Origin: Blastobasis lacticolella
Lineage: Eukaryota; Arthropoda; Insecta; Lepidoptera; Blastobasidae
Direction of reading: 5' to 3'
DNA length: 64,000 nt
Assembly (NCBI GenBank): GCA_905147135.1
Contig: LR990045.1
Span: 14,050,173-14,114,172 of the forward strand
Of this stretch, positions 32,645-42,400 are shown piece after piece. Made by a program: the position numbers and the translations under genes. The notes below the pieces were generated by a model that searched no databases, had not been told where the DNA came from, and saw nothing but the letters and a program-made list of their open reading frames with translations. Every line of letters starts with the position of its first letter. Within the stretch, counting starts at the first letter, position 1.

Positions 32645-35600
32645 TTAGGGCTGCAGAGACAGGAACCTCCTGACAATACGCGCCGTCTCCAAGAGAACCG
32701 CTTTCTGAATCTGGCCCTTGACCCAACCATCTAGCGAGAGACTCTTGAGATGTTGGTCGAGGCTCTTCGCTATGAGACCGTTCACTGAAACGACTATCGG
32801 AACAATGATCGTCGAATCAACATCCCACATGGCGGTCACCTCGTGAGCCAAGTCAAGGTACTTACACTGTTTGTCCTTCTCGGCCTTCACAAGGTTTCCG
32901 TCATGCGGGATGGTGACATCGACGAGCACTGCTCGGCGCTTCGATCGATCTGTGAGCACGATATCAGGTCTATTAGCTACAATAGTCCTGTCCGTGATCA
33001 CAGATCGATCCCAATAGAGTGTGGCAAGACCATTTTCAAGAACTGGCGCTGGCACGTATTTATAATATGGCACCTCAGACTCCACGAGACCATATTGAAG
33101 AGCAAGTTGCTGGTGAATAATCCTGGCTACCAGATTGTGTCTGTGCAAGTACTCACCATTAGCAAGACGACCACAACCGGATGTAATATGCCTGAGTGAC
33201 TCTCCAGGACAGCGACATGCACGACAGATGTCAACCGTACCATCCTTCAGGATATACCTCCGGTAGTTGTTCGTCATGATAACCTCGTCAGCAATTGCAC
33301 AAACAAAACCCTCTGTTTCCCCGAAGAGATCACCGAAGCGTAGCCAGTTCACCGAGGCGAGCAGATCTACATCGGGTCCTGTCAAGGCCCTGTAGAACCG
33401 CCCATGTAGCTCCTTGCTCTTCCATACGTCCTTGCGGTCTATGGTGCTTAGGACCTTTGGTTTGCGCCAGTTCTCGTTTGCCAAGGACAGCGGGGTTAGG
33501 CCTCTGTCTACCGCCACCACAGCACGATGCATCCCACACTCGTTGTTAAGAAAGTAGTCTCTAAGACTGCACACCTCACGATTGTGGAGGGTCTTGGCGC
33601 TTAAGAAGCCACGACCTCCACATTTACGTGGGATGTACAGTCTCATGACAGACGAGCGTGGGTGCAGCATACGGTGTGTAGTGAGCAGAAGACGGACCCT
33701 TCTATCCAGGGCGTCCAACTCTGTTTGAGTCCACCTTAGTATGCCAAAGGAGTATGTGAGCAGGGGCATCACCCAAGCATTGAAGGAGCGCACCTTGTTG
33801 CCACCCGACAAAAGACTATTAAGTACTTTTGTTAGGCGACAGAAGAAACGCTCCTTCACTGCCTGTTTTACACCCTCGTCCACGATACCCAAAGACTGTG
33901 ACATACCAAGGTATTTGTAAGTTTCGGCTTCAGAGAGAGATCTGAAAGACATTGTCTCAGAAAGTTGCAAATTTGTTGTATTTGCAACTTTCCCCCGCTG
34001 CACATGCATGACCGCACACTTATCTGCACCAAACTCCATTCTGATGGCATTACTAAAAATTTCGGTTATTTTCAATAACTCCATCAGATCCTGGCGTTTT
34101 GGTGCAAACAACTTGAGGTCATCCATGTACAGCAGATGTGAGATGACCTCGCCCTCTCTTCGAAGCCGGCAGCCCAGCTCTGAATGCTTAAGCAATGTGC
34201 TAAGCGGATTCAAAGCTAAGCAAAACCACAGTGGACTCAAACTGTCGCCCTGAAAAATTCCTCTCTCTATCCTTATAAAGTCCTGGGGAGGAGAATGATC
34301 AACTCCGCCTACTGGTTGACTAAGGACTGTGATCCACTGCCTCATACATGCATCTAAAAAAGATCTCAAAGTTGCATTGATCTTATACAACTCCAAGACC
34401 CGTCTCAGCCATGAGTGAGGCACCGAATCATAGGCCTTCTTATAGTCGATCCAGGCAGCCGAGAGGGACCCCCTGCTCCGCCGGACTTGTTGGCATATGG
34501 TCATGTCTATGAGGAGGAGCTCTTTAGTACCACGAGACCCAACCCTACATCCATTTTGTGACATTGCTAAAATATTATTTTCAATAATGTGGTTATTAAT
34601 TTTCTTTCTCAAAATGGATGTAAGGAGCTTGTATAGCGTAGGCAAGCACGTGATGGGTCTATAGTTTTTCGCTTCTGTGGTACTACCAGACTTATAGAGC
34701 AGAAAGGTAATACCGGTTGTAAATAAAGTTGGTAGGGAACCATGCTCAAGGGCTTCTTGAAATTGTGTTGCCAAGCGTTCATGTGAGCATCTAAACCATT
34801 TTATCCAGAAGTTGTGTAATCCATCCGGCCCAGGACATTTCCAATTCTGAGCCGTATCGATCGCACAACTTACATCCTCTGGGCAGATGGAAACCGCTGC
34901 CATAGGCTCGATGATCTCACATTCGCGCTTGACAACATTCATCCAGTCGCCCTCCGAGTGTTCGACAGGAACCGACCAAATACTACGCCAAAAATTATTT
35001 GAGGCAGAAGCATCGGGCAGGCTCCCGTCGGAACCACTTTCATTGGTTTCCTCCCACTTGCGGTATACCTTTCTCTGGTCACTTTGAAAGAGACGATTGA
35101 GCCGGAATCGATCCACACGCTCTCTGTAGCGACGAATGCGATTTGCCCACGCACAAACTTTCTGCTTCAAAAAATCGATGCGCTCTGTAGCACAGGCCAT
35201 ATAGTCGCGTGAACTGATTCCAGTCCCAGCGAAGGCCTGGTCAACAAAGCGCATGACTCGAGGACGATTGTTGCCCTCTTTGAAGCAGATAAGCTTCGCA
35301 ATGAGAGTCCTAAACGTGTTAATACGCCGCTCGATCCGCTTTTGCCATGCAGGTGCGCCCCCGGCGACCCGCGGAGCTCGGTCGGCGTCCGAAAACTTGA
35401 CGCGAGCAACGCGGCACGCCGTGATAGCACCACAATACATGATCGAGTGCGTATCAACTAAATTATCACTAGCCCGTATGTATGAGTCTAGCAATACGTT
35501 TATGGCTCCCATTAACGCAAGGTTGCGTCTATTAGTGGGCAAACGAGGCAATCGTGGCCTAGAGTTGGGTGCGAAGCGATACCGTGCAATCGTCTCCTCC

Positions 35601-36265
35601 AAAGTCCTCCTCACATACTCATTGGTTTCAGTGCTTACGCTACTCACGTTCGTACAGTCCTCTACGCCGACAGTGGCATCAGTCCGCGGTACCCGCGGTG
35701 CCGGGCTAGGTGACACCTGAGGCGGTGACGTAGCTGGCAGACTCATGGTCGAAATGGGAACTGCACGAACTGGTAGCGATTCCAAGCGCAGCCGATCAAG
35801 TACAGAGTCATCCAACCGTTTTAGACGTTGGATGGCCCGCACCTGATCTGATAGTCTTTGAGCGGTCACATCGATGGCTGGTTCAAGCACCTGAAACAGA
35901 GGCAACATCCGGTCACGGTACGCAGACAGGTTGGTTCCCCCCTCTGTAGCCCCATAATAGGCTCGCATGACATTTTCATTTATGGACTGGGTCCATCGCA
36001 TGCGACGCACTACACTACCGGTAGCGGGGGCCATTGGCGGGGCAGGTCGCCCCGTAGGCCCCAAGCGTGCCGGCAGTGGTCTTCCACGTCGCGCAGGTGG
36101 TGGCGGCGGCGCAGCAGACAACCCGCGCTCGTCGCTCGACTCGCTGGTATCGGACGCGGTGGTAAATTCATCGTTCGATGACGATGGCGAGGAGCTGACG
36201 GGAGCGGGCGTAGGTGGTGGTTGTGCGTTCACTGTTTGGTTTTTCCGCTTGCTCCTCGTTATCAT
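32645..36265 (-). CDS. Dong/R4-type ORF: RT plus restriction-like endonuclease
   Basis: The start is taken at the ATG at 36265, giving MITRSKRKNQT and 1,206 residues; the frame stays open 19 codons further up but without an ATG. Residues 1-95 are basic, then rich in Pro and Ser. The RT covers about 520-800: KNYRPITCLPTLYK (near 533), WIDYKKAYDSVP with the first catalytic Asp (near 607), GIFQGDSLSPLWF (near 669-681) and the YMDD box (713-716), then YKYLGM. A zinc knuckle CX2CX8HX4C lies at 1014-1031. The restriction-like endonuclease follows: RPDIVL (Asp near 1101) and VLVDVTIP (Asp near 1116), then a Lys-rich KYLDL segment. The family's protein nicks the target and primes reverse transcription there. 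All key residues are present. No host function is implied. Confidence 0.93.
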   Translation of the reverse strand: MITRSKRKNQTVNAQPPPTPAPVSSSPSSSNDEFTTASDTSESSDERGLSAAPPPPPARRGRPLPARLGPTGRPAPPMAPATGSVVRRMRWTQSINENVMRAYYGATEGGTNLSAYRDRMLPLFQVLEPAIDVTAQRLSDQVRAIQRLKRLDDSVLDRLRLESLPVRAVPISTMSLPATSPPQVSPSPAPRVPRTDATVGVEDCTNVSSVSTETNEYVRRTLEETIARYRFAPNSRPRLPRLPTNRRNLALMGAINVLLDSYIRASDNLVDTHSIMYCGAITACRVARVKFSDADRAPRVAGGAPAWQKRIERRINTFRTLIAKLICFKEGNNRPRVMRFVDQAFAGTGISSRDYMACATERIDFLKQKVCAWANRIRRYRERVDRFRLNRLFQSDQRKVYRKWEETNESGSDGSLPDASASNNFWRSIWSVPVEHSEGDWMNVVKRECEIIEPMAAVSICPEDVSCAIDTAQNWKCPGPDGLHNFWIKWFRCSHERLATQFQEALEHGSLPTLFTTGITFLLYKSGSTTEAKNYRPITCLPTLYKLLTSILRKKINNHIIENNILAMSQNGCRVGSRGTKELLLIDMTICQQVRRSRGSLSAAWIDYKKAYDSVPHSWLRRVLELYKINATLRSFLDACMRQWITVLSQPVGGVDHSPPQDFIRIERGIFQGDSLSPLWFCLALNPLSTLLKHSELGCRLRREGEVISHLLYMDDLKLFAPKRQDLMELLKITEIFSNAIRMEFGADKCAVMHVQRGKVANTTNLQLSETMSFRSLSEAETYKYLGMSQSLGIVDEGVKQAVKERFFCRLTKVLNSLLSGGNKVRSFNAWVMPLLTYSFGILRWTQTELDALDRRVRLLLTTHRMLHPRSSVMRLYIPRKCGGRGFLSAKTLHNREVCSLRDYFLNNECGMHRAVVAVDRGLTPLSLANENWRKPKVLSTIDRKDVWKSKELHGRFYRALTGPDVDLLASVNWLRFGDLFGETEGFVCAIADEVIMTNNYRRYILKDGTVDICRACRCPGESLRHITSGCGRLANGEYLHRHNLVARIIHQQLALQYGLVESEVPYYKYVPAPVLENGLATLYWDRSVITDRTIVANRPDIVLTDRSKRRAVLVDVTIPHDGNLVKAEKDKQCKYLDLAHEVTAMWDVDSTIIVPIVVSVNGLIAKSLDQHLKSLSLDGWVKGQIQKAVLLETARIVRRFLSLQP

Positions 36266-36521
36266 TTTTCTAGTTTTGGTTTGTTTTGTAGCATTATTGG
36301 TTATAATATACTCGTATGTCAAATGTCAAAATTGCAGGCAAATAATAAAAATGTAAATGTAAGTCGAAACTTTGTTATAAATGTTCTTTTTTCTATTGCG
36401 ATATGGTACTTAATCACTGAACTTTAAATAATGATGTATATACACGTAAATAATACACAAAATAAAACTGATTTGAAAATGACGAGTTGATGTGACAGCC
36501 AGATGTGATGTGACAGATGTG

Positions 36522-36542
36522 ATTATTATTATTATTATTATT
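36522..36542 (+). repeat. (ATT)n tract, 5' flank of the Dong-like element
   Basis: Seven units. It mirrors the tract at 32503-32522 on the other side of the element, as expected when insertion happens inside a pre-existing microsatellite. Confidence 0.95.
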
Positions 36543-37942
36543 CTATTGGTGTCAATGACGTTAAATTATGTTCATTTCTAGGTAGGTATGGGTGCAGGTT
36601 TGGCCATTGATCTATGAAAGGATTCTGTAGGATGACTGAAAGATTACAGTATTCCTAGGTACCAAGGTCACAGATAAATTTTCCGTGATATAAACAATCA
36701 CTCCGTTTTAATTTAATATTAAAATATCCGTTTTAATTGTTTATTTGCTTAAAAAACTGAATCAAAATTAGTGACCCATGGCGTGTATTCACATCTATTC
36801 TTTTGTTTCGGATTAACGAGGTATGTGAAAGTGGTGTGTTTACATCCATGGAAAATTGATCTGAAATAAGGTATAGCTATCCAGTTTCGGGCGGATGAAA
36901 ACCGCGAACAAACTGCTGTAGGTAGGTATTATAATATTATGGTTGGTTTAGGTACATGCGTCGGATATTGGCGCAGCATTCGATTCGAACCTGATCCAGC
37001 GATAAGCCACGGATCTGCAAACTCCGTTGAAAAACATAATATTCTATTTTCGCACGATCTCTTTGGCCCGAGCGAGCCTGATTAAAATTGGTTCTCGTTT
37101 TGTTTCAGGTATGGTGCACGACGTTGATATGAAGCGGCTAAGTTCTATACATAGATATAGAGACACGGCATAGACTCATATATGCCGCCTATACAATCGG
37201 TCTGGACTAGAACTTTTTAAACTGAAGATTTTAAACATAATCTCTGATCTTGGTAGGCAGCTCTACCTGCACGAATTGTTTTAATAGAGTAGTACGCAAG
37301 TGTTTGGGGTAGCGCATCTATTTATACCTATACGGAATAGTTATAAGCTACATAGTATGCACTTTATTATATGGTATAAACACATCTCGCATTACTTCGC
37401 CAAGATATTAGCGCGAAGTTAACTAAGTATGTAGGATAGGAAATTTCCCTTCTCCTACTTCTGGAAACTGCATGGGCAAACGATGCGGAGTGCTGTTCCG
37501 CTGGATTGCAACCGAATTTGGCCGGTGGAGTGTACTTCAGCGCCATTTGCGCTGCCCGCAAACTGTGCAAGTGCGAATTTGGGGCACCGCCGTTTCCTTC
37601 GTTTCCCGGCTATGAATCTCTCCCGGGTCCATTCAAATTATTATAAGTATTACCGTGGTCGCTGCACCTGCGATGCTTACAGTGCCCAACTTTTTAGTTG
37701 GTGCAAGTTCCGCTTGAGGTAACGTAGGTTTCTACGTAGCGGTTTAATGAATGAAATACGCTCGCTTCTGTTTCCGCGGGGTAGTGTTTGTGAATTTATA
37801 CGCCGGTGCTCGTTCGCTGGTTGTGTGATTACTAACGGAGTGGAATGTAACACCAGCCGCTTCCTTAAAAAGTGGTTTGCCGCTGTTTAGTTGCATTAAG
37901 ATTTGCAACTGGTCTACATGTAGCTAAGCACAATACAAAGTA
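36543..37942. other. No gene; GC-richer patch 37470-37860
   Basis: AT-rich at first. A strong acceptor-like GTTTTGTTTCAG ends at 37108, followed by GTATGG. The patch at 37470-37860 has more GC and CpG and no repeat signature, so it may be regulatory. Confidence 0.35.
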
Positions 37943-38015
37943 TGCATGTATGTAATCTCTTTATTGCATCAATGTATAACATTACAGGAAATAAAAATTC
38001 CGTTTATAATTTATA
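37943..38015 (-). repeat. LINE 3' end, truncated
   Basis: The complement repeats the tail of the element at 21203-21770: tttcctgtaatgttatacat followed by tgatgcaataaagagattac and a short CATA tail. Only about 73 bp are left. It is an extreme 5' truncation. Confidence 0.85.
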
Positions 38016-39120
38016 CTAGTAATAGGCAATAAATGCGAAAGTTTGTAAGTTTGCAAATTACACGTTCAACCGAAAACTGCTGGACAGAATTTTATGAAAT
38101 TTTTCAGTGTGGCTAAAAGAGACATCGGCTATCATTAAGACAGATATTCAATGTCTTGTGGATACGACATAACTCATGGTTACGCGTCACAATCGCTGGA
38201 AAAAGTTAGTCTTATTTAATATACCTATTGGTATCGATAATACAGGTACTTCTCTAGAGGACCGGTATGTTTATAATTTAAACATCGTCTACCCTAGTAA
38301 TAAAACATTCTAAGTTATGATTAAATTCTTCAGTATACTTAAATGAAATATACAATATAAACAACACATTTTATCGCCATTGTTGTCTGCATAAGTTAAC
38401 GTCTAAGTGATGAAACTTGTAATAAAGTGCTTGAATTATAATATTTTAGTGTTGTTTATTTAGTTTCTGGAGCGAGTTGAATTGTTATAGCGGCGGTGAT
38501 AAATGGATGAATATTTTAACCAGGCTATACAGTACCTACCTAATGCGTGAATTTGGCAGATCTTCATATTATGTTCTGCTTTTACGAGAAACTGCCAGCT
38601 ATCGTGCACCCTCACTCTCATTATATTAGGCAGCTACTAAGGCGGCTACTTTCTTGTATAGGTACAGAATGCAGCACAGCAACTTACCCCAAACCGGTAT
38701 AAGATGAGCTAGTACCTCTATGGACGCGCATAGAAATGTTAGCTCCTTTTATACTGGTTGCTGAAGGTTGATGCTGCCTTTAGTACGTGTCTATGTTAAA
38801 TAAAAATATGTAGAACGCCCGTGAATATGCATGAGGAAAAGGAGATGTGGACGAATTCCGCTTAAATTTTTCTAGTCCGCCCACAAAATGTAATGTAGGT
38901 AAATAGGTAAACATTTTTCTGACTTAAATTCGTTGGTGCGGCACCCGATTTTTCTCCGCCTTGATTTGCTAATGTAGACATCTCAAACAATAAATATAGG
39001 TAGAGAATATTTTCTATTTTCTGTGTATTGATGATATTATCGAATCAGTTTAGTGGTTACATTAATTTTGTAAACAAGTTTTTTATAATAATACCTAATA
39101 GTCAATATACCGGTTGTGTT
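38016..39120. other. No gene recognised
   Basis: AT-rich. No motif, RNA or repeat matched within the window. Confidence 0.45.
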
Positions 39121-39482
39121 CTGGCGCGCGAGGGCCTGGGGTCAAGATCGTCGGTTAGTGATTTTTTAAATTATTATATGGTTGTGCTCCAGGGTTTGGC
39201 AGATCAGGTAATTACAGTGGAACGACTGCCATCTGATCTCCGTGACCCTGCTACCAGCCAAATCTTACCCGATTGGATCATGGTTTCACATCCAGTCGCC
39301 TGATTGTGCAGGTTTCAACACGATATTTTTTCCTCATCGTAAGAGCATTGGTTAGTGTTCAACTGTGTACATAACTAAAGAAAAAGACATTGGTACATGG
39401 CGGCGGTGGGGTACCCGAACCCGGTACCGGTCTCGCTTACGAGTCGGATACCTTTACACTAGGCCATCGATGCTCCTTAGCT
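39121..39482 (-). repeat. tRNA-Arg-type SINE, full length
   Basis: The most complete copy. On the minus strand it has the head (complement of about 39415-39482, with gatggcctagtgtaaaggta and ccgactcgtaagcgag), the body with the tgatcatt-like and cactaaccaatgctcttacg segments, and the tail with acctgatctgccaaaccctg ending at the GCGCGCG block near 39121. A stretch of about 30 bp (39150-39185), T- and A-rich, interrupts the tail relative to the other copies. Confidence 0.85.
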
Positions 39483-40964
39483 CCGATGGTATATAGGTAC
39501 CTCAGAAAATATCATTGGCGCCTTGTGGCACTTACTGGGGATCGAACTTGGTTCTACTCGCTTACAAGGCCGACAAGCAAACTTTTATACGGGACTTGCC
39601 GATTTGATGCCAGGTGTGGACCTTTTATTAATAGCAATACTCTCTCACCAAATTATGATCTCGTGGAAGAGAAGTAATAAAAATTTAGAAAGAGGAAACC
39701 GTTGCATCTGTCAACACAAGATAAGACATAAATCCACTTATCTACGTGATGAAATTTCAGAATGTTCTAACCTATCTATTTTTGGTTCACCCCTTTTATC
39801 AGAGAATAGTTTGGATTGTTACCATTGGCCCTCCCTACTTCGGGGGATCAAAGAAGCCCCGTTTATAGGATTGATTTGGGGTACAAAGAAAACGCGCGCC
39901 CGCCGGCTTACCTACACTTTCATTACGCCAACTTTCAGAGTCGACAAGAATTTAGTAGAATAGTTCTAAACCTTCCAGTAATTGGATATGCTTTCAAATT
40001 AAACATGTGTGGCCGGAGCGAACAATTTTGCCCTTTCCAAGCCGGATTGAGGAGAAATACGCCAACTTGATAATTAAACTTTTAAACTCGTTTCAATAAT
40101 TACTTATTGTTTTGTATTTCACAGTTTTCAGATAATCAGGCTTGTTATAGAAAAAAATTAATATAAATAGAACGGTGAATAGTAAATTATTTAGTCATTA
40201 CAAAGTGGTACAGAAGTTATAAAGCTACTTACTTATTTTCTACTTATGTACTTTGTAAAGTTTCTTCATTTCGTCTATTTATACACACGTAAGTATGTCG
40301 TGTTATAGTATGGCCAAGTAATAATAATAATAATAACTCATTTATTATAACTAGAAAAGTCTTGTGTGTACTTAAATTCTATCAACAAACTCTTCAGTTA
40401 CACAAGCGTGCAGTCAAGTATTGTATTACGGATAACTTAAGTGCACAAAGCGTAATCGGTTACTTAAGAATTAACAAATAACTTTGTAACATACCGTCCA
40501 GTAGACGTTCCCCAGTTTTATATGAACCTGCTGTTTAAAATTGGAACTCGAGTCAAGAACAAGAAGCAGGAACTCCCATTCAAAAGTGTAGCTTAGAGTT
40601 CATCCCATCATCAAAGGATAATTCGTGCTCACTGTACCATAATGAAGTTTTGCAAAGAGCCGGCTGGCACACTCGGTAATTTTGATGAAATGACGCAAAT
40701 TACACTTAAGCTCGAAGCACTAGGCTTTAGCAAGATTTTAGCCTAGATTCATCAGACTTCGGCTCAGCACTGTAGCATCGAAATTACCTTGGCAGAGCTC
40801 GCGTCTCAGTAACCGGCTTTTGTAGTTCACATTTTTTAAAAGCGCAATCTAAGACGAGACATTTTTGCGAAACTCACTTAATGCTAGCCAGTTTTACGAG
40901 AGAGAATTTTAAAATAAACTTTAATATTACTTCCGTTCGTTTTTTGTACATCAAATGCCGCTGT
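39483..40964. other. No gene recognised
   Basis: Reading frames of up to about 145 codons cross 39520-39960, but they begin inside SINE sequence, overlap one another and show no motif. An (AAT)n tract lies at about 40321-40336. Confidence 0.4.
40321..40337 (+). repeat. (AAT)n microsatellite
   Basis: About five to six units. It is of the same TAA type that the Dong-like element uses as target, here without an insertion. Confidence 0.85.
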
Positions 40965-41285
40965 AATTTGAGGAGCGCCGGAGGGCAAATGGCTAGCGAG
41001 TCTGACTCATAAACGGGAGGTACCGAGTTCGACTCCCAGTGCTACCAAGTACTAATAACGTTTTTTAAGTTATGTACATTTAGTGATTGAACACTAATCG
41101 ATGCTCTACGCTTAAGGAAAATATCGTGACTGAATGTGTATTTATGATCTAATCTGGTCAGGTTTTCATGTTAACAGGGTCACGGAGGTCAGATGGCAGT
41201 CGCGCCACTGTATTTACCTGATCTGCCAAATCTTGGATCGTAGTCAGGCGGTCCCGGTCCCTCGCGCGCTACTTATTGACGGGAT
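40965..41285 (+). repeat. tRNA-Arg-type SINE, near full length
   Basis: The head has an A-box with one difference (TGGCTAGCGAG, 40990-41000) and a near-canonical B-box (AGTTCGACTCC, 41026-41036). The body and tail follow: aacactaatcgatgctctac, tctaatctggtcaggttttc, ggtcacggaggtcagatggc and cctgatctgccaaatcttgg, ending at the CCTCGCGCG block near 41270. It faces the copy at 39121-39482, so the two are inverted about 1.5 kb apart. Confidence 0.85.
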
Positions 41286-41469
41286 AATGAATCGATAAAT
41301 CGGGATATTGACGCCAATATAAATGTCGCTGTCATTACGGTACATTGCAACTTTAGTGCAACATTATTCACAAATTGACCGAAGAAATTAATGTAGGTAC
41401 GCGTTTTATCATTTTCATTACAATATCCATCTTTATGAGTTATTAAGACATAAAAGTGAAATTACAATC
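41286..41469. other. No gene recognised
   Basis: Short AT-rich gap between the SINE and the CpG-rich block. Confidence 0.4.
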
Positions 41470-41812
41470 CACATCGCCGCGGAACTTCCTTTATTTTCTC
41501 GGCAAACCTCCGCACAATGCTCGCGGTGGGTACATCCCGCTCATATTGTTCCCGCACAGAGGCAGTCAAAAAGAGGTATACAAACTAATTTTGAACAAAG
41601 TTTTCGAATTTTCGCCGTAAAGTCGGCCCGGTATTGTAGGCGGCGGGTCGCGCGGCTCTTGGAGCTTGTAGATATTCTGTACGTATGCGGAACTTTGATA
41701 CATGGCCGGGCTATAAAACGCAGCGCTTGCCCCCCGCGTGTTTGGTACACTCGAGGACAGAGGAAGGTGTACGCTCTGCGGTTAATGTGCGAAGTTGAGG
41801 CGAGGTGAGCCA
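41470..41812 (+). promoter_or_regulatory. CpG-rich block with TATA-box-like site
   Basis: The block is GC- and CpG-rich. It contains TATAAAA at 41712-41718 set in a GC-rich context (gggctataaaacgcagcgc), the usual look of a TATA core promoter on the plus strand. A start site would be expected near 41742-41748. No initiator consensus is obvious there, and no coding frame follows closely. A conserved enhancer is an alternative. Confidence 0.25.
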
Positions 41813-42199
41813 TGATTAGCGTGATTACCTGCTTGTGGCTCAGGTATACAGATCAGGCGTGATTAATGAAATGTCGGGTCACGAGAGTGCAAGTGCTAAA
41901 TGGCGTATTAGAACGCTTAATTGTCTTGGTGTGTTCTAACAGATGAATGGTTTACGGCAAGTGCTTCAATGCAGTTTAAATATCCCATCCAAAGGCAAGG
42001 CTGTTTAGGCACATTTCCATAGGTTCAGCCTGCATTATTTAGCCGTAATTTTTCCGTTTTCTAAAAAAGAGTGATTTACAAAGACAACACTAGTAAATAA
42101 GTTTTACATTTTGTTTTAATTCCTGCACTACAATTTTGCAATTCCGACTTGTAATTCTTCGCAAAACACTAACGTCACGAACAAAATGTCCCCAACTGT
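41813..42199. other. No gene recognised
   Basis: Moderate GC, no motif or frame of note. Confidence 0.4.
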
Positions 42200-42400
42200 A
42201 CGTGTAAAGTAACACGTTATGTGGCGCATCGATACAGTGTCGCGCGTGAATTTTATTTTTCGCCGTAACGGAAGCTGAGGCGCGTTTCCCGCCGTGCTGC
42301 GCTGTCCGCCGCGCGCGCCGCCCACCGGTTCGATACGTTTTTTTGTCCTACACTGTATCTGGCGCCGGCTCGGATGAATTGTTTGCCAATGATGTTCGCG
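42200..42400. promoter_or_regulatory. CpG-dense island
   Basis: The densest CpG run of the window (around gccgccgcgcgcgccgccca at about 42305-42325). It has no convincing reading frame or repeat similarity. Such density in an AT-rich insect genome often marks an exon, a promoter or conserved non-coding DNA. I cannot tell which. Confidence 0.3.

Larger units (their letters stand above)
32503..36542 (-). mobile_element. Dong/R4-clade non-LTR retrotransposon, full length
   Basis: An element of about 4.0 kb on the minus strand, bounded on both sides by (TAA)n on its own strand. It has a 5' UTR of about 255 bp (36266-36521) that begins with repeated TCACATC words, one long ORF, and a 3' UTR of about 120 bp (32523-32644). 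Having a single ORF with a C-terminal restriction-like endonuclease, and lying within TAA repeats, are both hallmarks of Dong from Bombyx mori and its R4 relatives. There is no long poly(A). The ORF is unbroken, so the insertion is probably recent and could be active or very lately so. Confidence 0.92.

Noticed and set aside
39523..39963. 146-codon plus-strand frame
   Set aside because: It starts just beyond SINE sequence, overlaps other open frames and shows no motif or splice support.
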